Source: Fasciolopsis buskii
Lineage: Eukaryota; Platyhelminthes; Trematoda; Plagiorchiida; Fasciolidae
Direction of reading: 5' to 3'
Assembly (NCBI GenBank): GCA_008360955.1
Contig: LUCM01008725.1
Span: forward strand, 1-64,000
DNA length: 64,000 bases
Both the position numbers and the translations under genes were made by a program. Position 1 is the stretch's first letter, and every line of letters begins with the position of its first letter. Of this stretch, positions 50,135 through 61,064 are shown one piece after another. The notes under the pieces are model-generated. The model had not been told where the DNA came from and made no database searches. It worked only from the letters and a program-made list of their open reading frames with translations.

Positions 50135-50708
50135 TGAAGCATGATCTTTGGCTTCTATGGTTTAATACCGGAAAAAGTCGCCCACGTTTGAATGCACTAA
50201 AGTCGACCTTTTTCGAAAAAGGACAGGTTGGTCAGTAAAAATAGGAAAGTAGGTTGCGAAAAAAATTTAAACAAACGTTATGGATTGCAAAACAATACTC
50301 GCTTGCGAGTTCTTCCAAGCATGTGTAGGTGCCCGTGTGGGTACAGGCTTTTACTTTTGAGCATGCATGAGTGTGCTTGTGAACTCGAGATTTCCATAGA
50401 ATTGTGGCTTGAGATGAAGCAAGAGAACTTTTTAGGCCAACATCTGTTTCTTATTGCTTCCATGTGTAATTTGCATGAAGTTCTAACACTGCAGGAGCCT
50501 CTTGATTGGTTTAGACCGGAACGAAGTTTGCTTCTGAGAAGAGGAGAAACATTTTGGTCGCGTGAATTTCAAATGCAAATGTATATTTTTTGACTGTAAA
50601 CAACTTTTCGAAGGAATCAAGCAGCATAAGTTGTTCGAGGTAGGTGGGCCGGCTGGTGTTGATGAATTGACTGCTAGGTGAAGCTCCGGTGAAAATTACT
50701 TCGGTCCC

Positions 50709-50927
50709 CTATTCAGTTCCAGTAGCTAACCGCCAGTTTTGTGGTGATACAATCACATCGACTTCGATTAGGATGGCCACAGTGACAAAGACGAGATAGA
50801 CGAAAACCAAGAAAAATCCGTAGGGTCGACGAAAATGAAACTTGCACACCAGTGCTATTACGATATTGCATACGAGAATAGTAATTAGGCAGGAGAACAG
50901 CACCGCCTGTGTCAGGGTGAAGGACAA
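50709..50927 (-). CDS. SLC8B1: Exchanger terminal exon: last transmembrane helices and stop
   Basis: Preceded by a strong acceptor (ATTTTGTTTCCAG) and read in phase 0: LSFTLTQAVLFSCLITILVC, a first membrane helix, then NIVIALVCKFHFRRPYGFF, then a final helix FVYLVFVTVAILIEVDVI and a 12-residue tail ending ATGTE before TAG. The pattern of an R-x-YGF turn followed by a last hydrophobic helix and then an acidic residue (vertebrate form VYGFCLLLFYLNFLVVALLT) is characteristic of the C terminus of this exchanger family. Confidence 0.8.
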   Translation of the reverse strand: MSFTLTQAVLFSCLITILVCNIVIALVCKFHFRRPYGFFLVFVYLVFVTVAILIEVDVIVSPQNWRLATGTE

Positions 50928-53900
50928 CTGGAAACAAAATATTTACGATTGTTTAGGACAGCAGCTCATTTGCGCAACAATAAATCCAAAATGGAGAACT
51001 TCAAACAATGTCTTTAAATATAAGCAAAGCGATGAACGAATCGGGCCAGTCTCATGAGTAGAATAAACTCTCAACTAAGGATGCCCAAAATATGTATACC
51101 GATAAAATGGAACTTTTAACGGAAGCATGGCTTAATCCTCTTTCAGTACCGATCACCTGGCTGTCCTACTCGTTTTCTTCATGTTCATTCATCGCCATAC
51201 TTGTCCACTCTGCGGAGTGCTTTGTACTATTGCCTGGTCTGAATCCTCAGAAGTGCGACGGCCGATTGGTAATTGGGTCAATTTCCTCCATTCTACCTGT
51301 TCGTGTTTTGTATTCAGTTTTTTCCACCTATACACCTCAACTGTCAATAAAGCCGACCTTTGTCGCCTCTCATCTTATTACACTCCCCACTGCGATGCCA
51401 ATAGCAATAATAACGACCATAATTTGTTTGGCATATCGGTGGATCCCAACCATGTCTCTTCATGTCCTATCTTGTGTCCCATAATATACTGCCCCATTTA
51501 TTGTTTCGAAAACCTCCATTCAGTCCCATTGAAATGCAAATCTTTCTGCTCAAATCTATTGTTAGACTCAGTCACACTGCTTCTCATCGATTTCCTTTGT
51601 CCTATTAACTGCTAACATGCAAATTATGGGTTCCGCTTGTCACTTTTGATTCTTCACATTGCTCCTTGTGCTGGAAGCAGATCGTTTTTTCTAAATCTTC
51701 CTCGAGGTTCCTCAAAGAGATAGCGTGCACTAGCTTTTGCTGCGTTATCCGAGAGTTCCTACAATCTGAAAAGGAGAGAGTGCATCCGTTTTGTCCATCA
51801 CGGTACAAACTTACACGAGCACTGGTAACCAATTGCATGGCTCTTTTTAGTTCCGGTAGTCCCTGGGCGAGGATAACATTTCTGTCGAGCTTTGCTAATT
51901 TACTGCACGTTTGTTTTTGCTTGCATGTTAGTGAACCTTGTTAACGCGTACCATTCCACTGAGATTACCGAGGGTGATTCAAAACAGCTTCCAACAAAGC
52001 ACTTTTGCAAACTGTTTTAGGGAATCAACCATAAAATTACTTTGTGAAGTGTTTTGTAGTAGTTTGTGGTATTGCAACCCCTTATAATCAGTTCCAACCG
52101 GTAGACTACAGACGTCGTGGTCCAGGAAGAAGGATACCCAAAGGACTTTTAAGCAACAATATTTCAGTCTGTTTGATTTCCAGATAAGTGAACTGTAAAT
52201 GCACTTTAAAGTGAGTTAAAGATATTGAATTTTGTTACTTTATCCGGTTTTCCCGTTTTCGTGTTGGAGTACTTGACACACAAGCTACCATTATGAGTCC
52301 GTTTATTAATACATTTTTTGTTCATTACCGATATCAGACATACACAAATCAATGACCTTATCACACATCTCATAATGACCTTTCCAAATTATAGATAGAA
52401 CTGCAGTGACGTCGTGATAACAAATTATAGTCAAATCTAGAATCTTGAAGACTGACGTCTCCAGACATTTCAGGTGAAGCACATTGTCAGTGGCACAATC
52501 CACTCAAGTGACGATCAGAAGCAAATAAAAGTAATATTAGGCCACATGAATAACCGGCTGATCCGTACGAAATTCGGCTTGTAAAAACCTTAGCTTAGTG
52601 AAATATCAGTAAAAGAGTTGTTGCTCAAGATGGACGCATGGTAAACTGGAGAAATTTGCTATTTCGCAAAACTTTTCGTTGATGAGAGGTTGATTTAATG
52701 ATGAGATTCGAACTAAGAGCGAGAGGATGGTTCGTCTGAAGGAGGTGACTGTTTCCTGAAGACATTCTTTAGAGAGGATTATAAACCAATGCTATGGAAA
52801 ACTAACGTTATTCTAGTATCCAGTTACGCTTAAAATAAAGTTGTCGTTGATGAGCAAGTTTATTTTACAGGCAAAATAACTCATCGTGCAATGTTTCTAT
52901 CCAATAAAAGCACTGCACAACTGTTCTATCCTTAGCTAGGAATCCTCACCAGTCGATATTCATCAATTCCAGACTGGACGTGGATCCTAGATGAACGATT
53001 TCAAGCCAAACATCATAGCCAGTAAACCAACAGAACAAACTTCACACGATTTATCGAAATGCAACATTATATCCGTCCGAAATAACAATTCCCCCGTAGA
53101 TAACCGATCATTAGGGGAAAATTCCAGATTTCCGATTCTTCACCTAACCAACTGCACCCCACTTTTGCCTCGAGGAAATCCCATATTCCTCGATGTTCTT
53201 TAAGGTCCTGTCGGTTTATTTTATTCTTCAGTTGAACAGTTTGCCGAGTCCATGTGCAACTCACGCGATATGGTTTGCTTTAGCTTTGCTGTTGCACGCA
53301 CCTGCGGATCAACCAACCGGAATCGCCATGATCTTGGTACGGGAAGAACAAAGCCCAGTGACTACCATTTGTTCAAACCGTTCCGGCTTATGATCTTTAT
53401 ATCAGCGAGTAAGCGAACAGTGTATAAGGGGGCCTTAATGTAATTTTTATCTCCCGTGTTCTTCTTGTTATCTTCAGTCACTAAGTTTGGGTGATCAGCT
53501 TTTCCAGTACTTGCGGGTACAGAAATAATATTAACGTTAGCAAACTAATCTTTCCGTTTAGGCACCGTTAAGACAAAACATTCAAGTTTCAAGGGAATGT
53601 GGTTAATCTCCGGTTCTACTTGTTGAAGTGTTCACATTTTAAACAACGGTATGTCAAGCATAATTTAAAAATGAAAAGTGAGCGGTCTATTATGGGCAAT
53701 CGAGAAATTACTCCTACTTTCCCATTTATGACGATCGTTTCTGTTGTATATACAGTCCTTGGTGGTAGTTAGGAATTGGAAATGTTAAAATAGACCTAGA
53801 TTTTGATGTGATTCACTCAAGAGAGTATTTACAATCCGTAAATAAAATCATTACGTGAGTGCCCTTAGCTATTGGTTAAAGGAGAATTAGGCATAAGTTT

Positions 53901-56900
53901 AGTCTACCTGATGTATAGGTTGTTGACTCAATGTCAACTGGGTCCGCCGCCATTGCGGTGACCACAAAAAGGTAAACAATAATGGCTGACAAATTTAGAC
54001 AGACACTATACTTTACTACAAAAAGGTAATAGAAACAGATGTTTACTGTCATGGCAGTTCTATGAAACCTAGACGAAAATTAAATTTGACATGGGTCCCT
54101 TAGCCCATCTGTGTTTGTAGATTATTGGGAATGCATCCACAGAAGTAATTTATGTGGAGCATGTAATAGGATAGTCTCCAATTCCATTACCTTAATTTAA
54201 GAAATCTGAAGTGAGTGTCTTCGTAACCGCTACGTGCGGTGAAGGAAAACGCAAAATGCGATTCACTTGTGTTCGCAACTACGAGACGCAATGGCAGTAA
54301 AAATTTATCGGAGCCATCCTGATTTAGTTTTCCGTAAGGAGACTAGCCACTTCATTTGCTAGTTCCTTGTACATTTGATCCCTAGAATTCCCGTGACCAA
54401 TGGGCCAAAAGTAGTCCATTTCATCATTAATACTCTTGTGATGCAGGCTTCCTTTTTCAGCTCTTTTTGCAACGTTCTCTCACAGGTGGGCTGGTAGAGG
54501 CATCCTAGCAAGGGATATTCTATTGATAAGTGCACCACACACGTTTTTCGTCCGAGTACCATACACAGAACCCTTGACTCATCCACTTGCATTAATCTTC
54601 CGTGCATTTTACCGAGTGAGTTGCTGGCAAAAGTCGATCCAGCTTAAAAGATCAAAAAACTACTTTGGGTACTTTTTCACTGAATTCCGGCCATGGTATG
54701 TTTTTTAACTTGAGATCGTAATTGAGCAGTGAAGTTTAATTCAACCATAATTGATTACCTAGAATTCTGAAAGTACTATTATTCGTAGATCTGATAATCA
54801 TCCACATCCGTAATCACTATGTCTGCGTTTATTGTGACTGTTTACAAAAAAAACTGGATTTGTTAGGCCAACTTATTTCGTCGGACAATGTTCGGGAATA
54901 ATTTTCACGGTCTATATGTCACCCAGAATGATGAACAAAAAATTAAAAAATTCATTTCACAAGACAAAAAAATATCTCAGTCACGAGGTTAGAAAGCCTA
55001 CATTGGCAAACCCATCTCCAGATCGGCCAATTTTGATCGTGTACGACATCCCGGCCCCGATTAAGAGGTTGAACAGTGGCGATCCTACGCATGCGGCGTA
55101 GGCGATTCGTGGATAACCGTTTCGAGCCAGTAAGCAGTTGGCCATGATATCTACGGATAATGTAAAAACAGAAACCAAAGTTTGTTTTACCTAATTGCCA
55201 AAAATAAATTATCGAAGTTGCGGGTTTTTCGTTTAATTAGGTGCCTCAGTTAGGCTATCATCGATGAGGAATTCGTGCAATCATTCATCTCAGAGAGGAA
55301 GTTGCTGTAAGATTGAGACAAATAATGTCACACAATAGCGCGAGCAATTCAGTCATATACATGACGATTTTGAAAGCTAAATCCATCCAAGTAATTTTTA
55401 GGTAGTTTAGACTAGTAAACGCTCCCTGGCAGTTGCACTAGTTCATTCAAGTTCATATTATTGTTTAGGCTCTTATTAACTTTGGGAATCGAAGAAAATA
55501 AGGCTATATATATATGCAAGTATATTTAAAGACATATATATATATATATATAGACTTATAGTCTTAGCAATCGAAATGGTTTAATCAGTGTGCTGAAGGA
55601 AAGATTAACATGTCTTCAAGAAGCGTAATTTACGTATGTATATATACCTCTACCAGCGCGCAATTTTATCGTTGAAAACCATGGAAGCTCTGTGCAGCTG
55701 CTTCGTCTGACTTGTTAGGAATCATCAGCAGTGCGTAGTCAAATTACTCAAACAGAGATTTGGAATGGTGATGATCAGTCAAACCGAGCTATTGGTCATT
55801 TAGGGATTTGGGGAGTGGGGGCTAACAACGGCTTAGTAAAAGTCACCACTACGTGAAGCAAAATATATTTTTGTCGGATATTTCAAAGTCACAGACAGCT
55901 AGTTGCAACGTCGCCAGCTTCTTTGCCCGATGGTTTCTCTTCAGGAAGCTGCAATCCAACAGACGTCCTCAAACAACCAACTAAGCGTGGTTACTTCACC
56001 AAAATGAGGGACGGTAAACTAAAATTGATTACGAGATAATTCACTATGCAGTATGGGCTCTCAACTGTGACCGGGCTATGCGTAAATCACGTTACACTGG
56101 GGTACAGGTTTTCTGTCGTCCGCAGCTACAACCAATCATTCAGAACAGTGACCATCCATGGAAGCGAAAACAAACATTCCACGACGGTCGTTCGCCCTAA
56201 TGATGTTCCACTCAAATCAACACATACCTGCTTTGCGAAAATGCCTTAAAGTGGTTTATAGGATTTGGGATCACCTTGCCGTGTTCCCTTGCGTAGCCTG
56301 AGGTCGGAGTCATTCCCGTAGTTATCCGTACTTCTTTTTCGTGTGTCATTAAGGTAGATCACATTCTATGCTACTATTTCGAGTAAGTGCATTACACCAA
56401 CGCATCAGTTAGAACCACGGTGGCATTGTAAAGCGACCTGGTCCTCTATAAAATATTGGTTCGCACTAACGGTTGCCCTTCCCGGGTTCGTGAACTGAAA
56501 GATAAGAATTAACTATGAGCCTCGAAAACGATTAAACCGCTAAGCTATAACTATCGGTTATGGTAATGAGTTCAAAAATTCCGGAAACCAGTGGTTAACA
56601 AACCAAAACAACGTTATCAGTCCGCAGAGATATTCAGGGATTTGTTTTCAAAGATTCGAGTTAAAGATTGGAGGAATGTAGAAATAACCTGAATGCGGCG
56701 AATTCGCCTAAATGAAAACTTTATCATATTTGGACAGCATGGTTCAAACAAAAGGAGTTCAAAGAAGAAAACAGCAAATATATAGAAAACAATTTAAAAT
56801 TTTTATTGGGCACCGGCAAAATTATTTCGAAACCCCAACTTTTCACATTCACCAGGCCTTTTCACTCACAAAACCAATTAACTAGGATGGACGTTTTAAG

Positions 56901-59900
56901 ATATTTCAGCACGAGTTGCACATGAGGTGATGCTAATGAGACAGGCATTACTCCTGAATCAGATGCAGCTGTCTTACTGGTTATAACTGGAAGCGCCATG
57001 ATGGAACCTGTTGCAAGAATCATAAGCAATGCACAGGCGTGAATAAAATCCGGTCGAGTCAGACGGTGGGTAAAAGGGCAAGCTCTTATCAAGACCGCGT
57101 TAACTCCTTGGAACACCAGCTGCTACCTAATATAGTGACGTGCTTGGAAAGCCATAGTGAATGTGCTTTGATGGGCGCTCAAAACGTATGATGCAGCGTC
57201 AGTTAGATTACGACAGGCTATCTGATCCGACTCACCCATCAGCCCTTCAAAGCTCACTGGCTGAAAAGCTAGGATTGCCTCCACCTCAAAACATCAATGA
57301 GCATTGGTCGCTTATTAGGAATATCTTGCATCCTGCTGCTTGGTCAGTTGTGTCCTGACCCGTCGTGTGGAGACACCCGAATTTATGCTAATTCCTTGCG
57401 GCTTCTTGGCGTACGCCAGTTCATCGTGGCTGGTAGTGAGTACAATGAACCACGGTTCAATACAAGATGTGAACTCAACGCAAGCTTACGTAGAAATTGG
57501 GAGGTCTGGTTGTCCCAACGAGCGTTCGAGATGATACGTGTCGCCGCTACTGGAAATTCTCGCACGCTGTTTCACCTCACCTGAGCCACCGGTAGGAAAG
57601 CGTTGGGTGTGAGCGAAATGACATGTGAAGCTGACGGTTTGCCTATCCACAACCTGCAGCGCCGTCTTGCACGCTGGTCAGAACACTTTCAGGCACAATT
57701 AAGCCAACCCTCAGTGTCAGCACCTCCCGACAAGCGTCTGGTGGCCTGTTACAACGAATACACCAACTGAAGCAAAGATCCTCAGGGAACTCATAGTCTT
57801 AGAACGTCATAAAGCGCTGGACTCCAATGAGCCTACCCCAGCGCAGTTTGAAGATGGAGGAATTGAATTGGTCAAAGATCTTCAATTGTCATTCTCGAAG
57901 GTCTGGCACTCCAACAAAGTCCCCTCCAGGTGGGGGGAGGAAAGTAGATCGTTATCCTCATCTTCATAAAGGGCTTGCTTAGTGACTGCGCTAATCACAG
58001 AAGTAGTAATTTAATCCCAAAAGCGTCGAAGATGCTGTCGTCCCTCATTCTTCGCAGATTGTACAGCACGCGTGAAAGGCAAACTCGTGAGGAATAAGCC
58101 GGATTTCACGCTGGTCGTGAATAAGTTAATCAAATCTTTATCCTCCGACAGGGTCCAGAACACCGTTTTGCTTTTCAAAGGCTAACAATCATCATGTTCT
58201 TAGACATTCGCGCAGCGTTTGGCTTTGTTCATAGGTCTGAACTGTGGGACTGTTTGTTATGGGATGGGGTACCTGGAAAGTATGTGTCGGTCTTCAAAGA
58301 GTTGTGCCGTCAAACGACAAGTCGAGTTAGGCCTTATGGCCAGCTTTCGCCACCATTCGTCGCCTCCAGTGGAGTACGACAAGACTGCTTCATATTCCTA
58401 TTTCCTTCCAAATTTGCCTTAGAGGCTGTTCTACAGAACGCTTTATCTGGTCTTTTAGATGGTGGAGTTGGACGCTTTCCAGAGAACAGTTTCACTTAGA
58501 GTATGCCGATGACGATTTCACCTTGCTGAGTGACAATACACAGGCAATTCAGTGCGCGTTAGACCGTCTGCCGATTGAAATTTCTAGGTACAGTTTGTAC
58601 TTTGGACCTTCAAAATGCAAGGTAATTCTTCAAGACTGGCGGGAGCCTGTACTTGCACTCACCCTTTGTAATGATCGGTTAGAGGTAGTCAATATCTTCA
58701 AGTATCTCAAGAGCCTTATCACACCTGGTTGAGGTATTGTGGAGGAAGTGTCATCGCGAATTGCAGAAGCCAGAGCAGCATTTACAAATCTGCGACACTT
58801 GTGATGCCACCATGACATCCGGCTTTCTCCTAAAGGGAGGATGCACAATACCACAGTTCGTAGTATTCTGCTTTACGGTTGCGAGACAGTCTGTCCGCGT
58901 TGCGGATCCCCCGCGGCTTCCTGTTTTTGACCACGGACTTATCCGAAGCATTAATCGTATCTAGTGGTAAGATTGGGCGAGCAATTACGAAGTGCGTCGT
59001 CGTGTGTTGGCTGCATTTTGTCTTCCTCTGATTAAGGTAATCACTACATCGTGTTCAATGGCTTGGGCACGTATTGTACGTGTCTTCCCATTGTCTACCC
59101 ATTCGTGTTCGTTTTCCACATGCTGGGCAGAGCTGGAAGAATCTATATGGCGTGCAGGCTTTGATTTGGTGTACGGGTAGGAGGAAGTAAGCCTCGGCTG
59201 TGGTCTCGGTTGGTGTTTCCCGCCTTCCTGTTTGGGGCCCAGGAGATGAGGTTTATTGCTGGTTGGAGAGACTGAGATGTGGCTTAGAACCTAAGTCAGT
59301 GGTGGTCTGTTTGTAGAACGTCATCCCCTAAAAATAATCCAAAATCAACTAAAAATTCGCAAAACATTTACGGCGAAAGCACATATATCACCTGGTTTGT
59401 TATGGTTTGTTATTTACTCTCTTATTTGTTCACCTATTGGGAATTCAATTTTACATGCTGTTACGTTGAATCTTTGCTTGCTTTCAAGCCAATGCAGTTT
59501 GTGCATATGCATATGCACATACACATACACATACATATGTATGCGTGTATATACGAAGAGCTTCCATGCACACTCCTGTTGCTACAGATTCGATTCTGGT
59601 GAGAAATATCAATCAATTCGGAGTGTACAAGTATGTGGATGTTTGGACAAGAGAGCATCGGGTACGCATACCTGACGAGCGACAATAACCGCGAAACCGG
59701 TCGTGTGCTCCCGGGCAAATTTTGTTTACGCATCCAGATACTACTTCCTGCTTATATATATATATACATATATATGTATATATAAACTGTTACATGATAT
59801 AATTGATGGCTTTTCACGAATGGTGGCGGGCCAGGTCAGTACGCATGCAGTTTTATGGTAACATATGGGTAAAGCAATATCCCAAGAAGGTTACGGAGGC

Positions 59901-61041
59901 AGGGTTACTGCCGATGAACTCACCGCCAATGGAGCTGGCCAGAGCCATGATGCTGAGACCTAGAATAGCCTCACTGATTTCCCAGACGATACCCAGTGTC
60001 TCGAGGGAGTTGACCAGTTCATGAGCCAGTGCATAAATCCAGATTATGGAAGTTATAAAACCAAGTGTGGCGAAAAACGGCCGGTGATAGAATCGAGGTG
60101 GAAGTTGCCAGGTTGACGTGAAGTGGACAGCTATAGCAATAGCTAGGCCCGTTAGGGTAAAAGGCACGAAAAGGGGCACACTACTGTTCCCGATCGGCAA
60201 CATTCCGATGCATCTCCCATTTGCTGAAACATACGAAATGTACAGTTGATATCTATTAATTGTCATTTATTGATACATGTGTGTATTACGTCATTCCAGA
60301 GTAAATGTTTAATTGGTTGATTGGAAAAATATGCAGGAACTCACACGTCAATAACAAAGGCCATAAAGTTGGAACGATCACACACTGTAGAACATTCAAC
60401 GGTTTGCACCAACCATGCATAGCCTCAAAATCAAGTTCTGTAGATTCTTGACCTTCTGATACAACACTTTGTTCATTAGGTATTGGTTCATTTTCATATT
60501 CCGGTTCTGGCTCTTCTGCAACCGGTCGCATAGTGCGACTAACATCCTTGCGTTCATCTTTTATAATGACAACCTCATTTTCCACTGACTCGTCCAATAG
60601 TTCCTCCAAAACCGTAGGAATTGTGATTCGAAATATCATAAATATAGGGGTTTGTAGGACTTGCAAAAATTTGCTCAACCACGAAGTTTCCGACCACGTT
60701 TCAATATCAACTGGGATCATGTAATAAACAAAGTGATGCCACATGCTTTTTGAGGCCCATTTAGACAATTTTTCTTCCATTTGTTCTTCAACCCTATCAA
60801 TCTCGGTTATTTCTTGAACCCCAACTGAGTCTTCCAAACGAACTGGTTTTTCGGCACTCCTGGGCACAAGGTCAAGTGTGATCTTCCTTGTGGGGATCGA
60901 TGTTGATTTGAAAATGGCATCATCTTCAGTTGTTGCTGCGGTCGTTGTGGGAGAAGGAACTCGCAAAGGTGAAGCCGTCGATGAACCAACTCGAGACAGT
61001 TTACGTGAACCTGCTGGGATATAAGTTTCGCAATTGATCAT
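50709..61041 (-). CDS. SLC8B1: Mitochondrial sodium/calcium exchanger-like gene, 3' four exons (partial)
   Basis: The product belongs to the NCLX / SLC8B1 branch of cation/Ca2+ exchangers, which in animals moves Ca2+ out of the mitochondrial matrix in exchange for Na+. Joining 61041-60345, 60223-59924, 55150-55002 and 50927-50709 on the minus strand gives one frame with phases 1, 1 and 0 at the three introns. The joined frame has about 454 codons from the first ATG in the first exon. The order is that of the family: hydrophilic loop, TM pair, alpha-2 repeat, last TM helices, stop. The family also needs an N-terminal alpha-1 half, which is absent here and is expected beyond 64000. Introns are 121, 4773 and 4074 bases. 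Mitochondrial location is family knowledge; no targeting sequence is visible because the N terminus is missing. Confidence 0.85.
51000..55001. other. Intron between exchanger exons; no other gene recognised
   Basis: Part of the 4074-base intron (50928-55001). The plus strand at 51090-51615 is pyrimidine-rich and carries two overlapping ORFs of 130 and 144 codons without domains, probably a repeat. No internal exchanger exon is needed, since the flanking exons join in phase and in family order. Confidence 0.55.
55002..55150 (-). CDS. SLC8B1: Exchanger exon completing the alpha-2 repeat
   Basis: 149 bases: two that complete the Asp codon begun in the previous exon, then 49 codons. Acceptor ACATTATCCGTAG; donor GCCAAT followed by GTAGGC, a weak match after GTA. 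It reads DIMANCLLARNGYPRIAYAA, then CVGSPLFNLLIGAGMSY. The LAR-x-GYPR-x-A-x-(S/A)AC motif followed by (L/I)FN-LL-G-G is the hallmark alpha-2 continuation in NCLX proteins. The Asp at the junction is the conserved acidic residue of SIGD. Confidence 0.82.
55505..55552. repeat. AT/TATA microsatellite in intron
   Basis: Two TA runs interrupted by GCAAG and TTTAAAGAC. Low complexity. Confidence 0.85.
55665..55750 (-). repeat. SINE body fragment related to 34690-34775
   Basis: On the minus strand: CGCACTGCTGATGATTCCTAA, then AAGCAGCTGCACAGAGCTTCC and ATGGTTTTC. This matches the body of the SINE-like repeat at 34612-34800 but without a recognisable tRNA head. Intronic to the exchanger gene. Confidence 0.5.
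55751..56804. other. Intronic sequence, nothing further recognised
   Basis: Holds a 67-codon ORF (56046-56249) and a possible but unconvincing tRNA-like stretch at 56460-56550. Neither can be supported. Confidence 0.35.
56805..58901 (+). repeat. Left arm of a 2.1-kb inverted repeat
   Basis: Reverse complement of 61719-63816. Corresponding positions sum to 120620 throughout 56821-58901. Every stretch I compared matched without substitution, and the computed open frames on both arms are identical. The only difference found is one extra T in the right arm near its outer end (beside GCCGGTGCCC). The arm contains about 300 bases of unassigned sequence plus most of an RTE-like retroelement. Confidence 0.93.
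57120..59300 (+). mobile_element. RTE-like non-LTR retrotransposon remnant, left copy (extends to its C terminus)
   Basis: The order of reverse transcriptase blocks is clear across frames. LRRNWEVWLSQRAFEM and RRLARWSEHF give the connector, and NHRSSNLIPKASKMLSSL and ILRRLYSTRERQTREE the fingers. FLDIRAAFGFVHRSELWD and SGVRQDCF lead to YADDDFTLLSDN at about 58500, the catalytic aspartates, then ALDRLPIEISRY, LQDWREPVLALTL and IFKYLKSLI. After 58901 it goes on with FDHGLIRSINRI, NYEVRRRVLAAF and a decayed tail near 59200-59300. Stops and frameshifts, including one just before YADD, make it inactive. The endonuclease is not seen, so it is 5'-truncated. RTE clade is inferred from motif style. 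It lies antisense in an exchanger intron. Confidence 0.75.
59505..59552. repeat. CA/TA-type microsatellite
   Basis: Alternating CATATG and CACATA units, which create spurious His- and Tyr-rich ORFs on both strands. Confidence 0.8.
59625..59740 (+). repeat. Fourth copy of the short repeat with trematode-type tail
   Basis: GACAAGAGAGCATCGGGTAC, CATACCTGACGAGCGACAAT and GTGTGCTCCCGGGCAAATTT align with the copies at 6608-6774 and 12035-12200. Followed by a TA microsatellite at about 59753-59785. Confidence 0.55.
59924..60223 (-). CDS. SLC8B1: Exchanger exon: TM helices and start of the alpha-2 repeat
   Basis: 300 bases between a clean acceptor (TTCGTATGTTTCAG) and donor (GGCG followed by GTGAGT). 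It begins with the Ser codon split over the previous junction. VPLFVPFTLTGLAIAIAV forms one helix. FFATLGFITSIIWIYALAHE forms the next and carries the conserved acidic residue. The exon ends LGIVWEISEAILGLSIMALA followed by SSIG. This parallels the family block GFxTSxxWI..A.E.V..L..LGVV..LS...LGLT.LA.GNSIGD. The residues before SIGD are A-S here, where vertebrate proteins have G-N. Confidence 0.87.
60224..60344 (-). other. Short exchanger intron (121 bases)
   Basis: GTGAGT at the 5' end and TTTCAG at the 3' end, both on the minus strand. Phase 1 on both sides, splitting a Ser codon (T then CA). Confidence 0.85.
60345..61041 (-). CDS. SLC8B1: Exchanger exon: central hydrophilic loop and following helix
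   Basis: A 232-codon block starting at an ATG at 61041. The first third is polar with a Thr-rich run (PSPTTTAATTEDD). Then WASKSMWHHFVYYMIPVDIE and WLSKFLQVLQTPIFMIFRI correspond to the family's W-rich cytosolic-loop end and helix. An acidic stretch (EEPEPEYENEPIPNE) follows, and then WCKPLNVLQCVIVPTLWPLL, matching the NCLX pattern W.RPLN.L...I.PL. Whether 61041 is a true start is doubtful, since the alpha-1 half must lie upstream. Two acceptors are possible: one entering at 61064 (ACATAGGCAG), which keeps the frame open, and one entering at 61010 (TATATCCCAGCAG). Confidence 0.8.
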
Positions 61042-61064
61042 TTTTAAATCAAAGTTATTCAGGA

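Noticed and set aside
50228..50593. 121-codon plus-strand ORF downstream of the exchanger stop
   Set aside because: Overlaps the expected 3' untranslated region in antisense, with no domain and no splice support.
51092..51615. Overlapping 130- and 144-codon ORFs with membrane-like stretches
   Set aside because: The hydrophobicity follows from pyrimidine-rich sequence. No motif, no splice-bounded structure, and it is antisense within an exchanger intron.
56862..57116. 84-codon minus-strand ORF with a hydrophobic run, in the exchanger intron and repeated in the right arm
   Set aside because: It was considered as an alpha-1 or membrane exon of the exchanger. It has no alpha-repeat motif, the flanking exons already join in phase, and it lies within the inverted repeat.
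59461..59733. Cys-, Met- and Ile-rich minus-strand ORF
   Set aside because: Produced by the CA/TA microsatellite and the short repeat copy.
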